Assembly (NCBI GenBank): GCA_015501055.1
Contig: JADNYV010000005.1
Span: forward strand, 620,001-684,000
From: Mucidula mucida
Lineage: Eukaryota; Basidiomycota; Agaricomycetes; Agaricales; Physalacriaceae
DNA: 64,000 bases
Direction of reading: 5' to 3'
Shown here: positions 22,379 to 32,504 of the stretch, piece after piece
How the letters are laid out: every line of letters starts with the position of its first letter
How positions within the stretch are numbered: position 1 is the stretch's first letter
Notes under the pieces: generated by a model
Seen by the model: only the letters and a program-made list of their open reading frames with translations
What the model was told of the DNA's origin: nothing
Databases searched by the model: none
Made by a program: the position numbers and the translations under genes

Positions 22379-22936
22379 TCAGGTGCTCGCAGGCACCTCG
22401 TCCTCTGTAGAATGATGCGCGTCAGTCGATATGCTGATCAGGAGGATGGAGAATACGGACTGAGCAGTATGCCCTCTTTGACAAGTTCTTCGGCTTTGGG
22501 GCGTTGCTGCAAAGCCTGATCCAGTTTGTCCTGTCGTAGAATATTAAATTCACCATTCATCCTTGGGTAATTCTACTCGCCTCGAGCTGGGACCGCTGAA
22601 GCTTCTCCTTTGCCGCGATGAGCGCCGGCGAGATGCCCTTGTCATCTAATTCATTCATAAATCCTTGCCTGCATGATCATCCAAGTGACCGCACCTTTGA
22701 GAATGTTGCGCTCAATGAGCTCGTCCTTCTCTGGGCGTTCGGTCAGGCGCTTCTCGAGCTTGTGGATCATATCCTGATCCAGGGATGGGCGGCGAGTGTG
22801 TTCGGTAGCTACTAGGAATAAGCTGCAAGACTCTCGACAGCAGAAGGACATACACATTGATTCAATGGCGATGGTTGAAGATGAGAATAGACTGTTAGGA
22901 GGAGAACAGGCCTCTGTTACCACACGTCACAGACAT
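22379..22936 (-). CDS. RPEL-repeat protein
   Basis: RPEL repeats bind G-actin in animal MRTF/Phactr proteins; fungal relatives are small and uncharacterised. Seen on the minus strand: first repeat KLEKRLTERPEKDELIERN-ILK, then DDKGISPALIAAKEKLQRSQ, a second repeat DKLDQALQQRPKAEELVKEG-ILL, and a short end KDEVPAST (stop 22379). Both repeats carry the core RPxxxEL. The intron between RSQLE and DKLDQA appears to use a GC donor (GAG|GCGAGT). The 5' exons are small and uncertain: ATG 22936 gives MSVTC, then two further mini-exons reach ATEHTRRPSLDQDM; the first intron so defined would be only 29 nt. Confidence 0.72.
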
Positions 22937-23331
22937 TTCCACGATCAAGTGCCATAAACGTCGAGAAACACAAGTTGAGAGCGCATACATTCTGAGCCCT
23001 GAAGCCTGAGCTCTGTAGCTCACTGAACATGTAGACGAAGTTTCTACCATGTTGATTCTTCACTATTAGTCCTTCAGAGATGCATTCTAGCGTGGTGCGC
23101 GATATCAGATTTCAGATCGTGTCCAATGGCCGGAACTAGGACGTGAAATACTTTACTCGCGGCTCATTTAACGCGTCGAATTACCTTTACAGACTCTGTG
23201 TAATCGACAGACACCGGATGCAATGTCAGATTGCTTCGGCGGCGGTGTTACCAGAATGGGAAATGGTCGGACCCTGACGCCGAAACGTGACTTGTTCTTA
23301 ACCATCATCACCAGGACCTCACACTACTACT
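22937..23331. other. Divergent intergenic region RPEL protein / SYF2
   Basis: About 395 bp between two divergently arranged start codons. No gene or obvious repeat is visible; it is expected to hold both promoters. Confidence 0.5.
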
Positions 23332-24512
23332 ATGCCACCGACACGACGAACCAGAAGCTCAAAGGAGACAGATGAGACTACAACAGATGAAAAGGCTGCC
23401 AGTATAGAGCAGGAGGCTGTCATGGAGGAAACAACTGCCGAAGGAGAGGACTCAGTCATGGCTGACGGAACAAATGACGACGACGAGACTCCCACCCCGG
23501 ACGGAGAGGAAAAGAAGAAGCTGACGATGGAGGAGCGGCAGAAGAAGCTGGCGCAGCTACGAAAACGATTAGTATGTTAGCATGAAAGCAAAAGATTGAA
23601 ACACTAATAACTTGCAGGCCGAAGGGACGAAAGATAACCGCCGGTCACTCGTCGAAGAGAGCGCCAAGTCCAAGATCACTGCTCGCGATGCTGCCCGTCT
23701 GGAGAGACAACGAAAGTTGGCCGAAACTTTAAGAGCCAAGGCTGACGCCGAGGAGCGAGGAGAAGACGCCGAGAGGGATAAGAATTGGGAATGGACCATC
23801 GAGGAGAACGATAACTGGGAGAAGAAACTTGCACGAAAGAAACGAAGAGCAGACTATGAATTTCACGGTATGTTACCTCGAATTTTGATGATGTTGTTCT
23901 AACGCATAGTTTAGACGACGCACATGCAGCACGAAGGCGGTACAAAAAGGACTTGGACCTGATAAAACCAGACCTTGCTGCGTATAATAAGCAGAAGGAG
24001 GTTGCAATGGGTCTCGCACCTGGGACATTAACGTCCTTTAATCCAAGTCAAGGCGCATCTTCGGCAGTAAGAAATCGTGTTCCTCCTAATACTTTCCTCT
24101 CACTCGATTCTCCAGCTTGTACCCACCAGTCTTGAACAGCAAATGGCTGCTGACAATTTATACCGAGACGCCAACACACTTATGTACGGAGACAGCAAAC
24201 CCACAGAAGACGCCATTGACCGTGTGGTCAAGAAACTCAATCTTGAGTGTGTTTCTTGTCATTTTCTGCATTTTATAATTTGCTCACATCGCATAGTGCG
24301 GACAAGAAGAGCAAGTTTTCACGGAAACGGAACAACGAAGAGGAGGGCGATATTACTTATATCAACGAGCACAATCGCGTCTTCAACAAGAAGGTTTGTG
24401 CATTGATGTTCCTGTCCATCATCTGCTCAATGGATTACCACAGATTTCGAGATACTACGACAAGTATACTACAGAGATTCGGGCGAGTTTCGAGCGTGGT
24501 ACAGCCTTGTAA
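23332..24512 (+). CDS. SYF2: Pre-mRNA splicing factor SYF2
   Basis: Component of the Prp19-associated (NineTeen) complex; involved in spliceosome activation and linked to cell-cycle progression. Six exons: 23332-23571, 23618-23867, 23915-24066, 24116-24246, 24297-24393, 24444-24512, all GT-AG. The acidic, low-complexity N-terminus (EEKKKLTMEERQKKLAQLRK) is followed by the charged coiled-coil core (DAARLERQRKLAETLRAKAD, NWEWTIEENDNWEKKLARKK), QQMAADNLYRDANTLMYGDS, and the hallmark end KSKFSRKRNNEEEGDITYIN with KISRYYDKYTTEIRASFERG-TAL. The C-terminus matches the family exactly, and the frame is intact. The 3' end is 126 bp from the next, convergent gene. Confidence 0.95.
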
Positions 24513-24637
24513 AGATGGACATTTTGTATTTTATCGAAGCATCGAATTCCAAGGGTCACAAAATTAATTCGAATACAGAGACAAAGACTTTAGGATACAA
24601 CGAGTTGACAAAGATACAGGACGGTGATATGAACAAA

Positions 24638-25159
24638 CTAGACGCCCAGCCAAAAATCGCATCCAATCTCCTTGGTCTCCCTCTTTATGGCGTCCCTCGC
24701 CTTGCGCGCACGCTCTTGTCGGGATGAACGTTCCTGCCTACAGATATCCACCAGTTGACGAACATCCTCAATGTTTTCTTTTGCGCGAGACACCTGTTCT
24801 TCAACATCGGCATCCAGTTTGTCGAGCAGATCCAATAATGATATGATTGCCTGAGGCGGGATATTGACGTTGGGTATGTCCGGTAGAGGCTTGTTGAGAT
24901 CGCCTTGGAGCTTTGAGCGCGTATAGCTGGAATTGGTGGAGAACTGTCTAGGCGGTCTGGAGAGAAGGAGGGAGACAATGTCGGCGGATGACAGTGCTTG
25001 ATGGCCTGAATGACCAGATGAAGAGGATGGCGAGTAGTCTAACAGCGGAAATAGAGGAGATTGAGGAATATCGAGGTTGATAGCAATGACCATGATCGTC
25101 GTATGAGGGAGAGGGGGTGGCATGTGACGTAACGCCTTCACTCTGATTCGCTCATCCAT
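24638..25159 (-). CDS. Coiled-coil protein, unknown function
   Basis: I do not recognise the family. From ATG 25159 (MDERIRVKALRHMPPPLPH) about 173 residues run without intron. The N-terminal half has hydrophobic, possibly folded segments (TTIMVIAINLDIPQSPLFPL), then a Ser/Pro linker, LPDIPNVNIPPQAIISLLDL and a C-terminal charged helix (LDADVEEQVSRAKENIEDVR, QERARKARDAIKRETKEIG), which looks like a coiled coil. An open frame extends upstream to 25309, but it would run into the neighbouring gene's first exon on the other strand, so the shorter start is preferred. Only 84 bp separate it from the divergent complex I gene. Confidence 0.6.
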   Translation of the reverse strand: MDERIRVKALRHMPPPLPHTTIMVIAINLDIPQSPLFPLLDYSPSSSSGHSGHQALSSADIVSLLLSRPPRQFSTNSSYTRSKLQGDLNKPLPDIPNVNIPPQAIISLLDLLDKLDADVEEQVSRAKENIEDVRQLVDICRQERSSRQERARKARDAIKRETKEIGCDFWLGV

Positions 25160-25243
25160 GTCGCTCACAGCGGCGCGACTTGCACGACGGCGGCTAGCTA
25201 CCGCCTGCTCGCTCTTCCTGCTAGACAATATTCTCTCATTCCG

Positions 25244-25735
25244 ATGAGCATCACGACGAGCACCACCACGAAGACAGCACGGTTTATCCCGAAGAAAGTA
25301 TGGTTGCATGCATCATCCAGCCCATTGCAGCCATACTTACTCTGCAACAGCCTTTTTCAACGCTTTCTGGGCCAAAGTCGTTGCTGGTTCTGCGGCTGTC
25401 GCGCTCGCCTACAAATTCGCTCCCGCTCCTGGCAAGGATGTATACCTCACACGGTGGATCGACATGTATCGCCGGATGTCCAGCAGAACTTGGATTACAA
25501 CCTGACCAATGCGCTGCTTGCGAGGCAAAATGCAGATGAGCGGTTGACCTATACCCACTCTCGGCGCCCACAAATCCTTCGAATGCAAGCGCCACAGTTC
25601 GTTGCTTTTCTCTCTTCCCCTCTGACTTGAAGATGGCTTACTTGCCTGTATAGGATGCTTAACAATGGCTCGCCTTTTAATATGCCTGTCGGATTAACGG
25701 TTGATCTAAGCGAGGTACAAGTCAAGTCTGATTAG
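25244..25735 (+). CDS. Complex I 17.8-kDa accessory subunit (NUXM type)
   Basis: Accessory subunit of fungal mitochondrial NADH:ubiquinone oxidoreductase. First exon MSITTSTTTKTARFIPKK, then after an intron (25298-25350) FFNAFWAKVVAGSAAVALAY, a single membrane-type helix, and VYLTRWIDMY. The third part SPDVQQNLDYNLTNALLARQ, then LRMQAPQMLNNGSPFNMPVG and a stop after VQVKSD at 25735. The GSPFNxPxG block is the clearest family signature; it also occurs in Neurospora NUO-17.8. A further intron (about 25600-25654) splits the Q codon of APQ|M. Two frame steps need one extra base each, at the start of the second exon and near 25470; I attribute these to sequence error. Confidence 0.72.
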
Positions 25736-25999
25736 AGGTAGCTGCTGGGTTGTAGCGTACTCTTCAACTCGAAACTTTCAAGTAGACTGCATGCTTAATG
25801 CTTGACTGGTGTCTTGATTTCGCGAAGAAAGCGTGTTGCCATGAAGCATGGCACGTGCCGCTGTATTGGCGTGTTTGAAATTTGTTGCAACTTGGAAATC
25901 AACGTCGTCCTCACCGCCCTTCCCTCGTCCTTCCTCATCGTCGTGGCCATCGACCACGACGAATTCCGCTGGTCCACTATTATATCCTAATATCATATC

Positions 26000-28900
26000 A
26001 TGCCGACAACACATATCCCACGACGATGGCTCGTTCCCCTCTTATTCTCCAATCTCGTCTTGGCCTCTCTCCCTCTCGTCGACTTTGACCGTATGGGCAA
26101 GGTCGGTCTTGCCGGTACATTCGCAGGCCTAGACTTTTTCCAAAATTCCTCCTTCACCTATGATTCGGCGACCTCAACGCTGCTGTCGCGTTCTGCAGAC
26201 GGCCAGCTGTCAGCCTTGGCATCCACGAACAGTGGTGGTCGTATCACATCAGGATGTGCCCTCGACGACGTATTCTATCTCGCCGGATCGTTCTCCTCTA
26301 TCGGCTCGACCTCTGCAAACAATGTCGCGTCATACACATCCGACAAGGGCGAGTTTACATCGCTGGGTAGCAACGGACCTAATGGCCAAGTTGACGCGGT
26401 TTTCTGTGACGACAAGAATGGAAAAGTGTGGTTTGGCGGTGACTTCAGCTCGCCTGGCACGTCTGTAGCTGTATGGGATCCTAGCGACAGCACTTGGTCT
26501 AAACCACCTTTCTCTGGTCTCTCCGGTGCAGGCTCCCGCGTGTTTTCCATCACTTCCAACTCGTCAGAGTCCAGCCTCTTCTTCGCCGGATCGTTCATTA
26601 CATCGTTCAGCGGCAACGGCATCGTTATAAATGGCACAAATAACCCCAACGTTCCTTTCTCTGCTGGAGCGACCCCCTTTTCCTCATCATTAGTTCCTGT
26701 CCCACTCTCCAAGGCTGAAATTGTCGCCTCGCCTTCCACAAGCGATTCCGATTTCAGCGATGCGCAGCGTATCCTTTGTCCGTCAGGTTCAGATGGAGCG
26801 GGTAACACATGGTTCGCTGCTGATGGAAATACCGCTGTCGTTACAGTTCGGGCATATTCTTTCCTAAGTGCGAGCGGCGTTCGATTGGGGAACACGTTTT
26901 TGGAGAACCACGGAACAACAGGTTTCAGGTAGGCATTCAATCACCCTCTCACACTTCTATTTCATGTATACATCTTTAGCGTAACGACCATTCCCGACAA
27001 CAATGTTCGTACGATGAAGTATCTGGATCCCGAGACAAACGAGAATGTTACGTGCACTGATCCCTGCCCGCTCTCCACCGACTCGTCCCTCCTCTACCAG
27101 GATTTCCTTTTCGAAGATGAAAGCCAATCGATCACTGGTGTGGAGATAAAGCTATCGGAATGGACGGGTACTGCGCCTGGTCTTCATTTACTACAGATAC
27201 TTTCATCTGGAGCCTTTGCATCCGCCGTCAATGACGATAATGGGGAGTCGTGTTTCGCCCCACAAGCGTCGGATTCGACCCACACAGGCGATTGGTCGGT
27301 CAAGGTCGCAAATACCAATATTTCTGGTACTACACAATCGGTGCTAGTATCAACCGTTGCTGTTGGTACCTCAGCCTCCAATAGCCCAAGTGTCACTTGG
27401 AATCCCTACGTGTCGGCATCTGGCGAGTATAACGTCAATATGCTCGTTCCAGGCTGTACCAACTTCCAGGACTGTGATCTGAGAACAACCGTTACCGTCA
27501 CTGTGTTTTCCGGTGTTGGACAGCCGTGGGTCACAGAGGTTTCTCAAGCACACGAAGAGGACACGGCAATCCCGATCTATACGGGCCCCATTGTTCCCTC
27601 AACCGACGATTTTGTCATGACTGTCACTATGACCCTTTCGGATAGTGCTTCAGAAGCTGGATCAGGAGGAAACTACGAATTGGTCGCAGATCGCATCGAG
27701 TTGATCCTTACGTCCGCAAACATCTCTTCCGATAGCTCTACCAGCGGTTCTGGTAGTGGTAGCTCTTCCTCAAAAAATGGCTTTGGCTTTTTCGAATGGT
27801 CTCTTAACTCTGACTCCGACTCAGATGCCACACATACTCTGCCGAACTCTACGGAAACATTCCTCGATGGCGTTGCTGTTGATCTGTACACAGGGATCGG
27901 CAGCGGCAGTCTGACATCGTCGTCCAACTCTGCGATTGCTGCTGTTGCCCATCACTCGTCCGGTGTCATCTTCGTTGCAGGGAACCTGACCATTTCCTCT
28001 GGAAGTGCTTCTGGCGCCAAGAACATTGTTGCTTTCAAGGATGGCAAACTCGTTGGTGTCAATGGTGGAGGGTTGAATGGACCTGTCACATCCATGGTTC
28101 TCGTCGGCGATAATCTTTTCGTTGGAGGTTCGTTCGATGATACGTCTTCTACATCGACTGGGAAATTGTCAAACGTGGCAATGTACGATGTCAAATCAGA
28201 GGAATGGTCATCTCTAGAAGGTGGCGTCAACGGCGACGTCGCCTCATTAGGGTACAACGATGGCCGCATTCAAGTCGTTGGGAGTTTCACTGAGGTCTCG
28301 AGTTCGTCTGGAGATTCATCTGCCTCCGCTGGTGGATTCGCATCGTGGGACGTTGATGCGAAAGCGTGGGTCAATAGCGGAGGGTTCATTCTAGGAGACA
28401 TGACGTTTGTCGGCAATGGCACCTCCTCTCTACAATTCGTTGCTGGAAGTGTTCGTGCTGCGCAAGCGTTTGGTGCATCCGGTATGGTATTTGTCCAGAA
28501 CAGCGACAGCGATGAGCCAGCCGTTACTGCTCTCGATCTCCAGCTCGATGGAGACGTCAGCGACTCGGCAACTTCGTCTAGTTCGTCGAAGCGCAAGCGA
28601 CAACACAGCAATAGGGCGTCAGTTTGGGTTCCCAAACAGTTCTCCAAGCTGTGGTCGAGACAATCATCCTCCGAGCTTGCTTCCTTACCTGATTCACTCC
28701 CCGCTCCCGCCCCTGCTGTTCTGGCTGGTGCGTTCTGGACGAACACTAGCTCGTCGAGACAAGTCGCCGTCATTGGAGGCAATTTCTCTTTCTCGAGTGG
28801 TGGGAAAGAATACACAGGCGTTGCGATCTATGACTCTGAAGCTGACACGCTCACCGGCCTTCAGGGCGCGCAAATTAATGGCGTTGTGCGCACCTTATTT

Positions 28901-30539
28901 GTCACCGGCGATTCTCTATATGTTGGCGGCCAGTTCACTTTGACTGGCGAAAGCCAAAACGGATTTGCTATCTACAATCTCGCTTCGCAGTCGTGGGATG
29001 TCTCTGGACTACAACCTCTCTCCGCTGACTCCGGCGCAAACGTCACTGTTTACTCCATTACCCAGTCCTCCTCGAAGAAGAGTGCTGTTTTCGTTGCTGG
29101 TTCGTTCGCACAAGCCGGTTCGCTGAGCTGCAGAGGTATCTGTTCGTTGGATACTTCCTCCAAGCAGTGGACTACTCTCGGCGACGGCATCAAGGGAGCA
29201 GTGTCAGCTGTCGTGTATGCAGGAGTTCGTAATTCAAGTTTCATCTCTCACGCTGAATGTTAACTATTTGCCCAGGACAACGATGCACTGCTTATTGCTG
29301 GTGGATCTATTGCACTATCTGGTGGCACGTCCGCCAACGTCGCCGGTTACACCATCGCCAATTCTACTTGGACTGCCGTTGGTTCTGGCAGCGACATCCC
29401 GGGTCCCGTCACCGCTGTGGAGGTCAACTCTGCTAATGCAAACAGCGTATTTGCTGCCGGAAAGTAGGAATGTTTTGTGATGGCTTTTCTCAGTCACTAA
29501 TATCCTTTCCTCAGAACTTCCAATGGTGATACGTTCCTCACGTTTTGGAACGGTCAGAACTGGACAGTTCAGGGTAAGCTTTGATTGTTCATGTAAATAA
29601 TCTATTCATCCTTTGACAGACTCTTCGTTCGAGAGCACAACCATTGTTTCTCAACTGGCGATGGTCCCACTGCAAAATACTCACTCTGCAGACGGTGTCA
29701 TAGAGGCGGATCGTATGCTGATGATTTCCGGCACACTGGATGATTCTTCCTTTGGTAATGCTTCTTCTGCATTGTACGATGGTAAATCGTACTACCCATA
29801 CATCGTGTCGTCCTCCGGCAGCGGTTCTGCAGGAGCGGTCGCCGCTCTTTTCCACTCACTGTCTTCATTTAGCTTCACTCAGCACCGTGGGTTTCTTCCA
29901 TTCCTACGCTGCACCTACTGATATAAAATTGCAGATTTCTTGGCGACTGGTGTCGTGATTTTGATCTCCATCGCTATATCTGCGGGTGTCGTATTCCTGC
30001 TCGCGTTGATTGGTATTTTGTGGACACTCTTCTCGCGGAAAGACGACAAGCTCAAGCCGTACGAAGGAGAGGACGGTGAAGATGATGATTCGACTCACCA
30101 GAGGCCGTCATCTCTTCTAGAGCACGTGAATGCTGCTACCAGAGCGACAGTGTTTGGTGGAGTGTACGGTCATTATGATGGAGACAAGGAGGAAGAAAAG
30201 ATTGAGCCGTCATCGCCGTCACACGATGCCAACAACCCATTCGGTCCAGATGCGAGCAACTATCTGAGGGCAGAAACGCCTTCAGATGCGATGGGTGGTA
30301 TCATGGGAGAGGAAGCGAGTCGACCTGCCCATGCGCGGTATTCCTTCGACGGTGTTGGCGAAGGGGAGCTTCGTCTCTCAGCGGGTGCTGAGGTAGAAAT
30401 TTTGGATGACCGGGATCAGGCGTACGCTCTTCGGTTTTTTGTTTTCGATAACTACTGACCTATTCACTGTAGATGGTGGTACGCTCGGGATGTTCGTACT
30501 GGTCAGGAAGGAGTGGTACCAGCAGCATATCTATATTAG
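26000..30539 (+). CDS. RAX2: RAX2-type cortical polarity protein with C-terminal SH3 domain
   Basis: RAX2 is a large type I plasma-membrane protein that marks sites for bud or hyphal-tip growth and works with Rax1 and the Rsr1/Bud1 GTPase. ATG 26000 opens a signal peptide (LVPLLFSNLVLASLP). Exons: 26000-26930, 26980-29224, 29276-29463, 29515-29573, 29620-29886, 29935-30421, 30473-30539. The ectodomain of over 1,200 residues is Ser/Thr/Gly-rich, with many N-x-S/T sites and Kelch-like repeats such as DVFYLAGSFSSIGSTSANNV and DNLFVGGSF, SLYVGGQFTLTG, SAVFVAGSFAQAG. One membrane helix follows (GVVILISIAISAGVVFLLAL). The cytoplasmic tail ends in a complete SH3 domain: ARYSFDGVGEGELRLSAGAE, VEILDDRDQA spliced to WWYARDVRTGQEG and VVPAAYLY. 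Confidence 0.92.
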
Positions 30540-30760
30540 AACACTCCTTTACATTGAATTCCCTTTCTTCTTATACCCTATATCGACATTTTGTTTACCC
30601 TCTCGCGTTTCGTTGGCTGTCTTATACTTAATTTCTCTGCTGCTGTTTACGACCGTTCTGTATCACCTTGGGGAAGCTGGAAGCTTGAACTTGAATAATG
30701 ATTTCTATAAATCAAGACATGCAGTGATTTCTAAATAAGTAACCAAGCACAGATTGTCAA

Positions 30761-32262
30761 TCATTGCAGAACTGCGATGAGCTCGTCAGCGATGAACAGA
30801 AATTGGAAAATGTGACACTCACGAGGATCTCTGAAGTGTTTTTGGCTGTTATGAATGAACCCGACTTTGGTCTTGAATGCCTCTCGCTTTCTTTGATCCC
30901 TAAATTCACGAACGTGCCGTCCTGCTTCCCTTGCTTCCCCACGATTTCGCGCCTTGACAACTTCGGTACCATTTCCGTACGCACCGAAGCCGCCTCTAGT
31001 CGGTACAAGGCAGAGTTCTTGTCCGCCAACAGTCTGCGGACAAGGGCTGCGCCAGAGTTGGGGTCAACCTCTGTGTTGCGTTTGGGTAGACCGACGAAAG
31101 ATTGTGCGTAGTACCGACGCATGCTACGATGACCTATCCTTGCGCCTGAAGGGAGCACAAGTTCAAAAGCAGAGTCACCGTACGTGAGATCGTTGTCCGG
31201 TAGAACGTCGCCTTTGTTTTTGCGACGTGGACGCTTAACGTCTTCCGCGTCTACTACCTCGTCAACATCGCCGTCGTCGTCGTCGCCCTCGCCATTGACA
31301 TCTTCCCAGTCGCTGCCTCCTTCTTCCTCATCGCTGCTGGAGTCGGCGTCTGGATAAGACGAAGTAAAGTCATAGTAGTCAGAGAACTCGAGACGTTCAT
31401 TCTCGGTGTCATAGGCAATTTTACAGTGTCCCTTGTCCAGCATGTGCTTGCGCACGGCGTCGAGGGTGCGGAATTCGCGTCCTTTGCCGTTGCAGTACAG
31501 GCATACGTTTCCGACAGCGATTTTCTCGCCCAGGTATTGTATGAGACCTGGGAGATCGACGAGATATTCGGCATCGGGGATGAAGAATGAGTGGCCGGTT
31601 GACATGTGGGTGAGATTGTCCTCCATGGATGAAAATTCCTGAGGGCAGAAGAGGCACTGCGTCGAGCTGATGCGGGACCGTGCCGCCGCGATTTTTTGGT
31701 CAATGGTGAGAGTAACATCCTCTTCCTCGTCCCCATCTGAGACAGTTTGTTCTACAGAGGAAGGAGCTGGTTCTGCAGCAGGAGGTGTCGGCTCCGTTGG
31801 GGCTGGAGCAGCAGGCTTTTCTTCTGCCGGTTGTTCGATGACGGATGCTTTGGTGGCAACTCGTAGTTCGTTCTCTTTATGCTTTTTGGATTGGATGTGG
31901 ATCTGTAAGCGTTCTCTGTCGAGTATGTTTTACTGGAGTAGATCAGGAAACAGCTTCGATGTAAAAAAGATTTGGGACATACTTGCAGACTTCACAACTG
32001 GATCCATTGAGAGATGACATGATTGCAGTCTCTGTGCGTCTCTGGATGACCTTTTCATTGAATACAGTGGCGCTGACGGGTGGCAAGGAAGCCACCCGTC
32101 GCTTCATATTATATCTATGGTGGTCAGACCGATAATGTGCTCCTTCGGATACGATGAGCTCGTGTCTTTTCTGCTCAAGTATAACGCACTTTGTTCCTCG
32201 GCAGACAGGAATGCAATAGCGCATGATATGCAGGTGAACAGCGGTTGCTGAGGCGCCTCCAT
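30761..32262 (-). CDS. REI1: REI1-type zinc-finger 60S biogenesis factor
   Basis: Cytoplasmic factor (human ZNF622) that helps recycle the shuttling factor Arx1 and mature 60S subunits. ATG 32262 starts MEAPQQPLFTCISCAIAFLS, the first C2H2 finger; its histidine half (RAHYRSDHHRYNMKRRVASL) lies in the second exon 32142-31983. Exon three begins 31915 (ERLQIHIQSKKHKENELRV). Later fingers: QCLFCPQEFSSMEDNLTHMS and NVCLYCNGKGREFRTLDAVR. Acidic DSSSDEEEGGSDWED and LPSGARIGHRSMRRYYAQSF are typical. A frame break at about 30917 (GGC read short) separates GKQGKQDG from HVREFRDQRKREAFKTKVGF. The last intron (30822-30772) leaves HFRDPLLQ at the end. Divergent from PRP2. Confidence 0.92.
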
Positions 32263-32504
32263 TGTTTGGGAGATGATGGTGGTTGGTCAGTAAGAGACGA
32301 TATGCTTATTCAGACTTGGATGTCGGAGATCCACTTTGTATTTTGAAACGGATTGCCAATCCACCATGGAGAAACTGATCCTTATACTTGACAAGCATAA
32401 TATGAATGGATAACAAGGTATACTTTGAAGAAAGAGTCAGATCATCAAAGATGCGTCATAAGTAATGTTCGGACAAAATAGCCAAACACTTTCATGTTAG
32501 CTTC

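Noticed and set aside
26275..26940. Long antisense frame (221 codons) over RAX2
   Set aside because: It lies opposite a Ser/Thr-rich coding exon, has no motif, start context or splicing, and reflects complementary codon use.
28270..28815. Second antisense frame (181 codons) over RAX2
   Set aside because: It is the same kind of shadow, with no family resemblance.
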